Source: Candidatus Obscuribacterales bacterium (lineage in GTDB: Bacteria; Cyanobacteriota; Vampirovibrionia; Obscuribacterales; Obscuribacteraceae). Taken from it: a stretch of DNA of 64,000 nucleotides. Both the position numbers and the translations under genes were made by a program. Of the stretch, positions 45,782 to 55,078 are shown piece by piece. The notes beneath the pieces are model-generated. The model made no database searches and was not told where the DNA came from. It worked only from the letters and a program-made list of their open reading frames with translations. Where the stretch lies: positions 52,461 through 116,460 of the forward strand of contig JAIEQI010000055.1 in the NCBI GenBank assembly GCA_019747875.1, read 5' to 3'. Position 1 is the stretch's first letter; each line of letters starts with the position of its first letter.

Positions 45782-47557
45782 ATGTCCGTTGAACGCCACG
45801 AACGTCAAATTCATAAGCATAATGATGCAGCCGAGAAGAACTTCAAGAACGAAGGACCCGGCAGCCAGGACAAGATGTACCATGAGATCAATTCGATCCG
45901 CAAAGAATCTGGTAACTTCTCGTCAAAAGAATCACATTCATCAAAAGGAACCGATCTCGAGCTATCCGCATTAGCCATCTTTTCCAAATACAGCACGCTG
46001 GCCAGCGAGCTGGGGATCAAAAAAGACAGCACTACCGCAAGCAGGGCTTATCACGACATCGCATCAGCGACGTCCGCCAGTCCTAAGGGACCCAATCTAC
46101 CGCAAGGAACGAATCAGAGATCGGCAGATCGGCAAGGCACTGCTACATTTTCAATGAAACCAGAGTCGACACAAGCCAATCCTACATTATCAATCAAAGC
46201 AGAGTCGACGCAAGACAATCCCGACACATCCATAAAAGCAGATTCACTCGAAGCTGCTAGCCAGAAAGCAGGCACCGCAGAAAAGGAATCCATGAATATT
46301 GCTGGCAAGGCTGAAGTCGATCACGCATCTGATCGCACCGTCAAAGCCGACAAGCAGTTAACGGAAGAGAAAGAAACCCAAGAAGAAAAGCAACGAATGA
46401 TTGCCGCTGCGGCTTCCCTGGAATCCCGCAAAGAAGTGGAAAAAGAAAAGGTCGAGCCGAACGTTGGAGTTCCTCAAAAAAACGAAATTGCCGATCGCGT
46501 AATACCAGTGCCCGTGCAATCCGTGAACGTTGCACTAGAAAGCAATGCACGCGACGCGAAAGCGCAGACAGCACCGACTCAATTTATACCGGGAAAGATT
46601 GAAAGCGCAGCCCCAGCGGAGGTCAGCCGTGTGGCCGCCAACGCGGAATCTAAGACAAAAGAAGAAGCACAAAAGGCGAAAGCAGAGGCAGAGAAGAAAG
46701 CCGGAGAAAAACAAAAGGAGGTCGATCAACTCGGCACTTTTGGTGACATGGGCGCAAGGCACCCGGGTCGCAGACGAAAGAGAAGAAAAACGCGCCGTAG
46801 ACGTGTCAGAGGCAGAAGAAGAATGGCGCGCAGACGCGGACGAGGACGCCGTCGAGTCAGAGGCAGACGCGGCGGAAGAAGACGCGGAGGACGTAGAGGA
46901 GGAAGGCGCAGAAGACGGGGCGGAATTCCACGCAACAACTACACACCGCGAAACGATCGTACTCCAAATCCGAACCCAAATGAGCGTCGAGACACCACAC
47001 CACCGAATAGACCAAATCCAAGCGAACGCCAGGACCGACAACCACACCGCAGGGCAGTGGTACCGCCCCCAGTGCAGGGTGATATGGCAATCAAAGGAGC
47101 GCCCACGAGCACAGTCGAACAAATTCAAGCATTCCTGGAGCAATCGAATTCGCCCGCGGCTCGCGAACAAGGATTCGCGAAGAACCTATATGAAGCCTGC
47201 ACAAAGCGCGGAATCGACCCGAGCGTTGCACTAGGATTTTTCCTCGTAGAATCTACGATGGGAAGATTCGGACGCGGTCATAATAACAAGAGTCTCGGCA
47301 ATATCAGGGGCCGCTCTCCTGAGTCGGGACAAACAGACGGACAGTTCCGCAGATATGCAACATGGTCTGAAGGAGCTCGCGACTGGGCAAGATTGATCGA
47401 CGAAGCCTATGTGAACAAGCGCGGACATCAAACTCTTTCACAAGTTGTGAGAGTTTATTGCCCCGGCAGCGAAGGCTCAATTCGCAAATATGTATCTAAC
47501 GTGAAAGGCGTTGTCGAGTCTTTCAAACGCAAAAACAATGGCCGCTCAGTTGCATAA
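45782..47557 (+). CDS. Glucosaminidase-like (GH73) protein with arginine-rich tract, paralogue B
   Basis: A 591-residue protein from the ATG at 45782 (SD AAGGAG). Residues 1-320 are a charged Lys/Glu/Ala/Ser coiled region with short repeats (KAESTQDNPDTSIKADSLEA). Then comes an arginine tract (about 328-381, about 60% Arg, as in RRRKRRKTRRRRVRGRRR), an Asn/Pro linker, and a 140-residue domain near-identical in design to the one in the previous gene: ALGFFLVESTMGRFGRGHN, then RRYATWSEGARDWARLIDEAY and VVRVYCPGSEGS. The arginine tract could bind anionic wall polymers or nucleic acid. Confidence 0.7.
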   Translation: MSVERHERQIHKHNDAAEKNFKNEGPGSQDKMYHEINSIRKESGNFSSKESHSSKGTDLELSALAIFSKYSTLASELGIKKDSTTASRAYHDIASATSASPKGPNLPQGTNQRSADRQGTATFSMKPESTQANPTLSIKAESTQDNPDTSIKADSLEAASQKAGTAEKESMNIAGKAEVDHASDRTVKADKQLTEEKETQEEKQRMIAAAASLESRKEVEKEKVEPNVGVPQKNEIADRVIPVPVQSVNVALESNARDAKAQTAPTQFIPGKIESAAPAEVSRVAANAESKTKEEAQKAKAEAEKKAGEKQKEVDQLGTFGDMGARHPGRRRKRRKTRRRRVRGRRRMARRRGRGRRRVRGRRGGRRRGGRRGGRRRRRGGIPRNNYTPRNDRTPNPNPNERRDTTPPNRPNPSERQDRQPHRRAVVPPPVQGDMAIKGAPTSTVEQIQAFLEQSNSPAAREQGFAKNLYEACTKRGIDPSVALGFFLVESTMGRFGRGHNNKSLGNIRGRSPESGQTDGQFRRYATWSEGARDWARLIDEAYVNKRGHQTLSQVVRVYCPGSEGSIRKYVSNVKGVVESFKRKNNGRSVA

Positions 47558-47741
47558 CAGCTCCGATGAGTAACTGTTCTAAGGCGTCGATAAGGGGATC
47601 CATAAACTCATATGATTCAAGAGCTGTGCTGATCCCACAACTCTCACAGCTCTGTAAATCGAAGCGGATGAAAAGCGGAACTTATACGTTCCAAAAAAAG
47701 ATGAATTCTGGAACTTATAAGTTCCACTCGACTACCTATTC

Positions 47742-48212
47742 CTATTTTTTCTTCTTTGCTGGCGGCGCCGGAGGATCCTCTTCACGCTTCAAACGATAAT
47801 ACGCCAGCAACTGATTAGCCCTGTCGCGAACCACTCGAGTGCGCGAGGCTACACTCATGGGGATGTACATCGTTCCATCCATCGTTTCGTAAATCGCTCC
47901 GCTGGATGCGAAATCGAGATCTCTAAACTTTAGCCACTGAATCTGAGCCGCTTTCAACGCAGCCTTTTGCTTGTTGTCCAAAATTTTCATCAGCGCATTG
48001 TAGTTCTTGTTCAATTCAGCGTCCCATTCTGCATACTCTTTTTCATTGCAGTCGGTCATTCCGGAAGTGCTGCCATCTTTATCCATACACTGCTGGCATC
48101 GTTTTTCTATAGCTTTAGTTATTGATTGCTCGTCAGCAAGAACTTGTGGAGAACAAGTGAGGAAAGAGCCTATAAGAGCGGCGCTCAGCGAAGATCTAAT
48201 TATTGAGTTCAT
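47742..48212 (-). CDS. LprI-like (DUF1311) secreted lysozyme-inhibitor-type protein
   Basis: 156 residues with signal peptide (SLSAALIGSFLTCSPQVLA) and a DUF1311 core: CQQCMDKDG, MTDCNEKEYAEWDAELNKNYNALMK, KAALKAAQIQWLKFRDLDF with the conserved Cys pair. LprI family proteins inhibit lysozyme in some bacteria. It lies between paralogous cell-wall glucosaminidase genes and other wall-related genes, suggesting a role in controlling such hydrolases, which is inference. It is convergent with paralogue B. Confidence 0.75.
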   Translation of the reverse strand: MNSIIRSSLSAALIGSFLTCSPQVLADEQSITKAIEKRCQQCMDKDGSTSGMTDCNEKEYAEWDAELNKNYNALMKILDNKQKAALKAAQIQWLKFRDLDFASSGAIYETMDGTMYIPMSVASRTRVVRDRANQLLAYYRLKREEDPPAPPAKKKK

Positions 48213-48420
48213 GAAAACAATCCATTCAAGAAATGCGGTGGTTCAGCGGTAAAAAGAGTGTAAGATCCAAGCAATTTTCTTTTGCGTGTCCAACAAATTT
48301 TGCCCGAAACAAAGTACAAGTATAGAAGACACACACATAAATTCCAAGGAACCAACCAATAGAACATGAGCAGAGTCCTGGGGGAGTCGGTATCTGAATC
48401 GCTACCAGACAACATAAGCC

Positions 48421-48454
48421 GTAAGATGGCGTTGCTCCCAGGATCGAACCAATC
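48421..48454. repeat. Diverged REP-like type B unit
   Basis: GTAAGATGGCGTTGCTCCCA followed by GGATCGAACC is a degenerate copy of the type B unit at 3931-3970. It lies in the divergent gap before the secreted protein at 48491. Confidence 0.5.
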
Positions 48455-48490
48455 GAATCGAAGGAAACATAGAAATTGAGAATTTGATCT

Positions 48491-49330
48491 ATGAATATAA
48501 AAGCCTTAGTTCTAACATCAATGTTTTTGATCATTTCAACGTGGAGCACTACTAACGCGCTAGCCGCACCCGCACAAGTTACACACAGTGCAAAATTTGA
48601 GAAATTTACAAAGCAAAAAGACCCTTGGGTAATATTAGACGACCCCGAGGTCAAGAAAGCTATAACCGACGCGATGGGCTCGAAGGACGAGATGTATTGG
48701 AACTATACGCAACTCACATCCGAACCCGATGTCACTGGCGATCACCTTTTCATAAGCGCAAGCGTGCGCGGATTATTCACTATTTCAGAGTCGTTTCTGG
48801 ATCTAAATCTGAAAACGAAAAAAGCATGTGTTGGATACCTGGACGATGGGCGGGTGCATGTGTATGGAGTGGAGAAAAAATCGGACATTCCGAAGCCAGT
48901 GGAGGACTACATAAAGAATCTGAATAAATGGAACGACCTGGCAATTGATGCCGCCGATAAGACTCCGCGAAAGGTAGAGCAAGGACCAGCCAAAAGAGCA
49001 GTTAGCACAAAATCAATTACGGGGGAATACGAACGAAAAGACAGCCGGTTTGTATTCTCCAATCTCAAAGTCTTGCAATTGCCGAACTCCAAATTAAAAT
49101 TCTCCATCCAAGCAATGAATGGTTCGCATTCAGGTGGACTTGATGCATCGGTCGTTCCAATCAAGGATGGAACGGCAAAATATGATGACACCTTGATGAA
49201 AGGAAACATCATCATGAAATTTAAGGGCGATCAAGTAACGATAACTGGAAAGGACGAGCCATTCTGCGGCATGGCGGTAACTTTGCTAGGGAACTATAAG
49301 AAAATAGACGACCGGACACCGAAGTTTTGA
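48491..49330 (+). CDS. Secreted protein of unknown function
   Basis: A 279-residue protein with a clear signal peptide (VLTSMFLIISTWSTTNALA, cleavage near residue 26). The mature region has a mixed alpha/beta part (ISESFLDLNLKTKKACVGYLDDG) and a Lys-rich middle, then a beta-rich domain (GEYERKDSRFVFSNLKVLQL to GNYKKIDD). It may be a periplasmic binding or sensor domain, but no family is recognised. It lies 33 bp upstream of the SRPBCC gene. Confidence 0.55.
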   Translation: MNIKALVLTSMFLIISTWSTTNALAAPAQVTHSAKFEKFTKQKDPWVILDDPEVKKAITDAMGSKDEMYWNYTQLTSEPDVTGDHLFISASVRGLFTISESFLDLNLKTKKACVGYLDDGRVHVYGVEKKSDIPKPVEDYIKNLNKWNDLAIDAADKTPRKVEQGPAKRAVSTKSITGEYERKDSRFVFSNLKVLQLPNSKLKFSIQAMNGSHSGGLDASVVPIKDGTAKYDDTLMKGNIIMKFKGDQVTITGKDEPFCGMAVTLLGNYKKIDDRTPKF

Positions 49331-49363
49331 AACCGTACCTTCGTTTCACGATAGAATCTAGAC

Positions 49364-49792
49364 ATGCAATTAGTGGACACAAAAATTACGGTAGACGCAA
49401 GTCCGAATGCGGCCTGGCAAAAGCTCGTTGACTGGCAGCGAATGCACAAGTGGGACATCTTCATGGACTGGGTAAAGTTCGATGGACCACTTGCATTGGG
49501 CAGTGTCGGTGATTTGAAAATGACCGGCGGACCGACAGTCAAATTAAAAGTCACGGCATTTGACCCACCAAACTCATATACAGATGAGTTCACGATGCTA
49601 GGCTCCACTTTCGTCTTTTACCACGAGGTAATGGAGAGCACTGACGGTGGTGCCATCGTGCGAATAACAGTAGATGCGAATGGCACACTAGCCAGCATGC
49701 TAGCGCCTTTGATGCGCAGTGATTTTGCAAAGAAGATGCCTATCTTAATGAACAACTTCAAACGACAGCTTGAAGAGCCTGCCGCAATCTAA
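49364..49792 (+). CDS. SRPBCC (START/polyketide cyclase-like) domain protein
   Basis: 142 residues with the classic SRPBCC order: ITVDASPNAAWQKLVDWQRM at the N-terminus, a ligand cavity strand set (SVGDLKMTGGPTVKLKVTAFDPPNSYTDEF), and a C-terminal helix (MLAPLMRSDFAKKMPILMNNFKRQLE). This fold binds hydrophobic ligands. Its role here is unknown; it probably shares a transcript with the secreted protein before it. Confidence 0.75.
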   Translation: MQLVDTKITVDASPNAAWQKLVDWQRMHKWDIFMDWVKFDGPLALGSVGDLKMTGGPTVKLKVTAFDPPNSYTDEFTMLGSTFVFYHEVMESTDGGAIVRITVDANGTLASMLAPLMRSDFAKKMPILMNNFKRQLEEPAAI

Positions 49793-49879
49793 ATCTCCTT
49801 AAAGCCGCAACCTACTTCTGCGCTCTAGAGGATTGACGATTTTATAAAATGCTGAGACATCCATTACTTTGCCGCTCAG

Positions 49880-49909
49880 TATGGAGCGCGGACGTCCCGT
49901 CCGCCCATA
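49880..49909. repeat. Single REP-like type C unit
   Basis: GTATGGAGCGCGGACGTCCC and the adjoining GTCCGCCCATA match the 32-bp unit at 4006-4086, with the palindrome GCGGACG-TCC-CGTCCGC at 49888-49904. Confidence 0.8.
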
Positions 49910-49991
49910 GCCTCACAAAGCCATTACTTACTCACTTAAGGGCGATGTAGGTTGAGCGAGATATCTAACACCACTTCCGGCAACTCAGCAC

Positions 49992-51248
49992 TTATAGGCT
50001 CAACAGGACGCCCTCGCGTGGCAGTTCGTTGTGATGAACGCCGTTGAATTTGGAATCAATAACCTCATGAGGACGTCCAGCGCCTTCAACTTCATCGTAC
50101 TTATCCAAATTCTTCAATTCGCCAATGACGTCAAATTTATCGAAGAGATACGGAACGCCATCTGCACCGAGCAAGCCCGGATTGCTGGTTACATGCATAT
50201 GCAAGTGCGCGCCATATGAGTTGCCGGTGCTACCAACGTTGCCGATTTGTTCGCCACGTTTTACTTTGTCGCCGGGCTTGAACTTGATGCTGTCTTTGCG
50301 CATGTGGGCATACATCACGTAATACCCATTGCCGATGTCGAGAACCAAACTGTTACCGGCAGGCCACAAAAGGCGTTCATCTCCCACAGGTTTCTGTGGC
50401 GGCTGATCGATGAACCTATTATTGACACCAAGCACGGTACCATCCGCGACCGCATAAACGGGTTCGTTATAGGAACGATTCGATTCGTTCTTGGTGATAT
50501 CCGTGGAGGAATAGTTTTTCTCGTCAAGCCGCTGCCAGTCGATCGCGTAGGGCTGAGCAGAGTGCAGATCGTTATCCAGAGGAAATAGCGCAGTACGGTG
50601 TCCGAGTTTGCCTATATAGCCACCGGCGACAAGCCATTTGCCGCCCTTGAGTGGAGGCGAAATAACCACAACAGGCTTCTTATCGATCTTTATTTCTGCA
50701 CAGGTGTAATCATAGAGATGGGGGGTTCCGAACTGGTTCTTCGAGTCAAAAACGAGGCGATGAGTCAATTCAGCAGGCGCATCGGATTCCTTATCCCACG
50801 AAATGTTGACCCAAACTACGCCAACTTTCGCTGCATCAAGTGTCAATGGTGCGTCTTTGTCGCCGGCAAGTCGAGTGAAATTCTTGATCAACTCAGGACC
50901 GCTCAAAGTCTTTACTGGCTTCCAATCTTCGGCTGCAGAGTTTCGACCAAGGATTTGAATCTCTTTTATCGTTGACGGATGACTATTGAAATTCGTCAAG
51001 AGAAGATCATAAATCACATGCCATTGCTGCTCACTTCCCTTAAACAACTGCGGCGCGACATAAGGCTTCACCATAATCGGGGTCCAGTTCGCAGCCTCAC
51101 TCGTCAACTTGACGAGCTCCTTCTGGTCTAGACCTTTCGACGAGACCAAAGGCAACTGCGAAGCCGCAAACGCGGACGTCCCCAAAGCTCCCATCGACAG
51201 CGAACACAAGACAACGCCAGCTACAAACCGCCCAACTCTTCTCAACAC
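49992..51248 (-). CDS. M23 (LytM) metallopeptidase domain exported protein
   Basis: 418 residues with a signal peptide (FVAGVVLCSLSMGALGTSAFA) and a C-terminal M23 domain: zinc ligands H and D in HSAQPYAIDWQ, YAHM, then GNVGSTGNSYGAHLHMHV with the H-x-H pair and the G-G/A-x-G loop. All four catalytic residues are present, so it is an active endopeptidase of peptidoglycan cross-links, unlike degenerate LytM regulators. The N-terminal half is a beta-rich domain of unknown family. GTG start, with AAGGAA as SD. Confidence 0.85.
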   Translation of the reverse strand: MLRRVGRFVAGVVLCSLSMGALGTSAFAASQLPLVSSKGLDQKELVKLTSEAANWTPIMVKPYVAPQLFKGSEQQWHVIYDLLLTNFNSHPSTIKEIQILGRNSAAEDWKPVKTLSGPELIKNFTRLAGDKDAPLTLDAAKVGVVWVNISWDKESDAPAELTHRLVFDSKNQFGTPHLYDYTCAEIKIDKKPVVVISPPLKGGKWLVAGGYIGKLGHRTALFPLDNDLHSAQPYAIDWQRLDEKNYSSTDITKNESNRSYNEPVYAVADGTVLGVNNRFIDQPPQKPVGDERLLWPAGNSLVLDIGNGYYVMYAHMRKDSIKFKPGDKVKRGEQIGNVGSTGNSYGAHLHMHVTSNPGLLGADGVPYLFDKFDVIGELKNLDKYDEVEGAGRPHEVIDSKFNGVHHNELPREGVLLSL

Positions 51249-51349
51249 AATCAGATTCCTTCTAAAACTGGGTTAATTATCCCACGTTGCGCGTTGTCCG
51301 TCTCTCATTGTGTTTATAGAAGCAATCAGTCCGTTAGCATTATGGTGAA

Positions 51350-53950
51350 TTACCAATAAGCTTCACACTTGCCGTACTTGCCGAGAAGTTCATGAGGGGA
51401 GGTTGAGCCAAGCATTGAGTATTCGTTCAGTTGCTTGATGTAAATCTTGCCTGACGCCTCCGAATTCACCTGGCTAAAACTCAAAACAGACTGGTCGCGA
51501 TCATAGCGAGTGACTTTTATTACTCCATAGTCTCCGTTGTCCCAAGCAGCCATAAACTGCTTCTTTGCAGAATCCCAGATCCATCTTCCATAGAGTTCGC
51601 CTGATTTTTCGGCGAGGTGCACATTCCATGTATCGGGAATCTTGAACGGACTTGTGAGCTGCAATGGTGGCAGTTCGTACAGAATCCGCAACTCTTCATT
51701 CTTTTCAGTGCCGGTGAGCCCCGGATAGAGCGCCGTTAGTTCAGCCGCACGTTGAGTTTGAGGTTTGATACCTTCGTTGTACAGAACCAAGAGATTGGCG
51801 GCAGTGATCTTTAGATAAGGACTGTCCGGTTTCAGCTGTTTTTGCCCAATGCTCAGAATGCGCCGCAGTGACGATTCAGCGTCAGTTTTCCTCCCCAGAG
51901 AGATTTCGTTGGTCGCAATAGTGGAGAGTATCCCCACAAGCGTAATGTTCGATGTGTCGTCTAGCTTCTCCCTTGCACTAAGCGCTTGCTTCAATACGGT
52001 CCGCGCCTCAGCATTCTTGCCCTGTGCTATTTTCGCCAGAGCCAGATTGTACAGTCCCTGCGATTTGTCTGGGAAATTGAACCACGCCGCAGCATCATCA
52101 ATTTCGATCGCGCGCTTTATCAATAGTTCGGCTTCTGAGAATTCCTTCTTTGCTAAGAGCGTTGCTGCCAGAAGATTCAATGCGCGAGAAACTTGAGGGT
52201 GATCGCTGCCCAGCTCCTTTTCCCAGGAAGCAAGAACCTGCTTCGCTACAACTGCAGCTTCGCTGTACTTCCTTTGAACAATCAACGCCGTACAATAATG
52301 TTCTAGCCGGAGAGCCGCATCACAGGGGCTCGGAGCCGAGGTAGCATCTAGCGTCGTAGCCTGTTTCAGCAAAGCCGTGGCTAGCACAACTTTGCCTTGA
52401 TTTAGCATACACAATGCGAGTCCATCAAGACAGCTAGCCATTGTATGTTGATTGGAAGAGCGATTCTCAATCTCTTTAATTGCGGACTTGAATGCGCTTT
52501 CTGCCTCCGCAAAATCACCCTTCTTAAGAAACTTTCTGCCAGCTTCCAGGTATGCACGGCAACTAGCGGGCATGCTGTTTTGCTGCTCCTGCTCTAGCTC
52601 ACGAATCTGGTTCAACCTTTCGGCAATAAAAATGCGCGGATCATTACTACCAAGTTTGTCCCGCTCTCCTTTCAGCAAGGCAATCGCTTTCTTTGCGTCC
52701 TTATCATCATCAGATTCAAGCTGAGTTTTTGCCGCCTGCATGCGAGCACTCCAGGTCTCCCAGCTCATGGTTCCTTCGGTTTGAATTTTTGGCAACCTTC
52801 GCGGAGTTGGCGGATGAGGAGGCGGTGGCGGTGGCGGCGGTGGTGTCACAACGACTGGACGCACAGCAATTGGCTTTGCTTCCTCAACGGATTTGATTGG
52901 CTTCACGACTTTTACGGGTTTCGGCACAATCGGGGCCGTGCGTGGACTTGTAGGCGCGACTGCAAGAATTAGCTTATCGCCCTGCCATTTGCCTTTTAAG
53001 ACCGGTGTTTGTAGAGCCCCTCTGTCTTTAACAACTTCTTCCTGCACGCGCTGCTTCATAAAATTGAACGCCTCTTCGAGCGTCGTATTGTTTCCCTTAA
53101 GCCGCAGCCCCTCAATTAATTGATGCGTGAATACACTGTTCTGATATGATTTCGACTCCCAAGAAGTCTGATTAGGCTCACTAGAACAGATAACCATCTG
53201 TCCAGTGCCTTGGGCAATTTCGTCAGCGTTGATATTTGTGGTGCGCAATACACCTTTGCTTTCAGTACCAGCTGCGCCACTATAACAAGTATCAAGAATC
53301 GCAATCACCCGATCGCTATGAACCCGCTTTTTGATCAGCTGTATCAATTCTTGCAGTGAGACGCCTGTCGAGAAGAGCCGCTCTTTATCAGTGTTGTGCG
53401 CAATGATGTAGTTGACTTCGCCCACATCCATACCAGCCGGACTACCATGGCTCGAAATGTAAATAACCACGAGGTCGCCTGGCAGCGCGGCATGCGGCAA
53501 CCATTTATCCCCGAACATATCCAAGATCGATTCACGAGTGGCCTCTTCATCCAGCAATAACTGAACATGATCAGGCTTGAAGTTTCCTTCCTTGGTCAAA
53601 TAGTCATAGAAATCCCTGGCGTCTTTTGATGCGAACTTCAAGTTCAGCGAACTATCCGCAAACTTGCTAATGCCCACAACAAGAGCCCACTTGTCGAGCA
53701 CGGGGCTGTTAATAGCCTCGGATAGGGCTTGCGATGGTGGCGCTGCCACAGTTTCTGCAGCCTTGGCATCGGATTTCTGAATCGTGTGCTTTTCTTGCTT
53801 TGAATACTTTGATTTCGGTTCCGCTTTATTCGCTGCAGGTTTCGCTACAGTTTTATTAACCGATTTTGCAGGCTCAGCTGACTCGGCGGATGCAGAGCAC
53901 AGGACTGCCAAAATCAAAGAAAGCAAGGAGCTGGGATTCCGTTTGTTCAT
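51350..53950 (-). CDS. Secreted metacaspase-type protease with TPR repeats
   Basis: 866 residues with a signal peptide (LLSLILAVLCSASAESA). A caspase-fold domain (about 85-340) has DKWALVVGISKFADS, the catalytic His in ISSHGSP (H168) and the catalytic Cys in AILDTCYSGA (C222). A Pro-rich stretch (PPPPPPPPPHPP) then separates it from at least six TPR units (about 450-750; DFAEAESAFKSAIKEIENRS and others). The C-terminus is a small beta domain. Such caspase homologues cleave after Arg/Lys and often act in cell death or signalling; here the signal peptide implies extracytoplasmic action. It is unusual in being both secreted and TPR-fused. Confidence 0.82.
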   Translation of the reverse strand: MNKRNPSSLLSLILAVLCSASAESAEPAKSVNKTVAKPAANKAEPKSKYSKQEKHTIQKSDAKAAETVAAPPSQALSEAINSPVLDKWALVVGISKFADSSLNLKFASKDARDFYDYLTKEGNFKPDHVQLLLDEEATRESILDMFGDKWLPHAALPGDLVVIYISSHGSPAGMDVGEVNYIIAHNTDKERLFSTGVSLQELIQLIKKRVHSDRVIAILDTCYSGAAGTESKGVLRTTNINADEIAQGTGQMVICSSEPNQTSWESKSYQNSVFTHQLIEGLRLKGNNTTLEEAFNFMKQRVQEEVVKDRGALQTPVLKGKWQGDKLILAVAPTSPRTAPIVPKPVKVVKPIKSVEEAKPIAVRPVVVTPPPPPPPPPHPPTPRRLPKIQTEGTMSWETWSARMQAAKTQLESDDDKDAKKAIALLKGERDKLGSNDPRIFIAERLNQIRELEQEQQNSMPASCRAYLEAGRKFLKKGDFAEAESAFKSAIKEIENRSSNQHTMASCLDGLALCMLNQGKVVLATALLKQATTLDATSAPSPCDAALRLEHYCTALIVQRKYSEAAVVAKQVLASWEKELGSDHPQVSRALNLLAATLLAKKEFSEAELLIKRAIEIDDAAAWFNFPDKSQGLYNLALAKIAQGKNAEARTVLKQALSAREKLDDTSNITLVGILSTIATNEISLGRKTDAESSLRRILSIGQKQLKPDSPYLKITAANLLVLYNEGIKPQTQRAAELTALYPGLTGTEKNEELRILYELPPLQLTSPFKIPDTWNVHLAEKSGELYGRWIWDSAKKQFMAAWDNGDYGVIKVTRYDRDQSVLSFSQVNSEASGKIYIKQLNEYSMLGSTSPHELLGKYGKCEAYW

Positions 53951-54316
53951 TTCTGTTTGCGGGGTGCGGTGACTCTTGATAGCAAATACCCGATTTTAGT
54001 GACAAAATACCGCTTTCGTAGATTAAGACTGCATTGCAGATAAAATGCTGGAAGCTGTCCTGTTGGACACAAAGTATGGTGTTGAAGCGCTTTTAGGAAA
54101 GAAGGTTAAACACAGCTTAGTCAGTCCGCCGCAGAAAGTGGGAGCTATACGGTTGTGACCTTGTTCCCGACAATCTAGAGTGAAGCTGGGTGGATATAGC
54201 TGGATCTTGTTGCAAACCTATTGGGAATGCGACGAGGGACGCATTGATGAAGCGCTGATTTCAGTCGCTCACAATCAGGCGTTGCACCATTTATCCCCAC
54301 CCGAGGAGCCTTTACG
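53951..54316. other. Intergenic region without recognised feature
   Basis: This 366-bp divergent gap separates the caspase gene from the next plus-strand gene. It must hold two promoters, but I see no clear hairpin, palindrome or coding sequence. Confidence 0.45.
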
Positions 54317-55078
54317 ATGGAGGACTTTAAGAACGCCCGTGATGATGAGCATGTCACAAGCACGGAATTTCAGTCAGAATGGTTAGATAGCCAGATACGT
54401 GTTACTCGTATAAACAAATTAGATAGTGATTTGCTGCTTGCGTTTAACCCTAACGATAAACAAGCTCAGGCAAGCGAGAAGACGCAACCTGTAGACTCAG
54501 AAATGGGCGCGTGGGAATTAGACAGGGACCTCAAAGCATTTGCTAACACCAAGCTGGTTGATCCTTCTCGCGATTTGCAGAAGTTCCAATATGAGGTATT
54601 CAAATTTTGCGAGAACGAAGATAAAGAGTCTGCTTTTGATGATCTTAGTGATACCTGGTCCAAAATCAATTCGGTGTCAGAACTTAAAGCAGAAACCTTG
54701 TCGCGCGCGATAAAAGAGGAGGCAAAAAGCACTCCAGGACGGACACCGTTGATCGCCGCCTTAAAACTGAAACAAGATGCTTTTTGGGACAAGATGTTTA
54801 AGCAGCCGCTAGAAGAATCGTTCCGAATTCAAGACTTGATGCTTAGGCAGCCCGGAGAAAACAAAACCCAGCAAGATGAGCGCATTCGCAAGGGACTAGC
54901 CAGTAACAAGCCTATGCTTGCAGCCTTTGAGGAAATCAAAGCTGCCGAAGCGAAGGTAGATGCGAATAAGGGTCCCAGGGAAAAACAATTGGAGGCGCTC
55001 CGCGTGCAACTGGATTCAGAATCTGAAGTAATGCGCAATCAAATGGAGAAGGCGTATTTACGTTCAACGTTCAAATAG
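54317..55078 (+). CDS. Hypothetical coiled-coil protein
   Basis: A 253-residue soluble protein rich in Glu, Lys, Gln and Asp, mostly helical, with heptad-like segments near residues 120-170 and 210-250 (AAEAKVDANKGPREKQLEAL). No signal peptide, membrane helix or enzyme motif. The plausible start ATG follows a weak GAGG. No family recognised. Confidence 0.5.
   Translation: MEDFKNARDDEHVTSTEFQSEWLDSQIRVTRINKLDSDLLLAFNPNDKQAQASEKTQPVDSEMGAWELDRDLKAFANTKLVDPSRDLQKFQYEVFKFCENEDKESAFDDLSDTWSKINSVSELKAETLSRAIKEEAKSTPGRTPLIAALKLKQDAFWDKMFKQPLEESFRIQDLMLRQPGENKTQQDERIRKGLASNKPMLAAFEEIKAAEAKVDANKGPREKQLEALRVQLDSESEVMRNQMEKAYLRSTFK

Noticed and set aside
46545..47234. Acidic/Lys-rich open frame overlapping the arginine tract
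   Set aside because: It is the shifted frame of the arginine codons (CGN/AGR become Glu/Asp/Ala). The frame that continues into the conserved hydrolase domain is the coding one, unless a sequencing indel is present.
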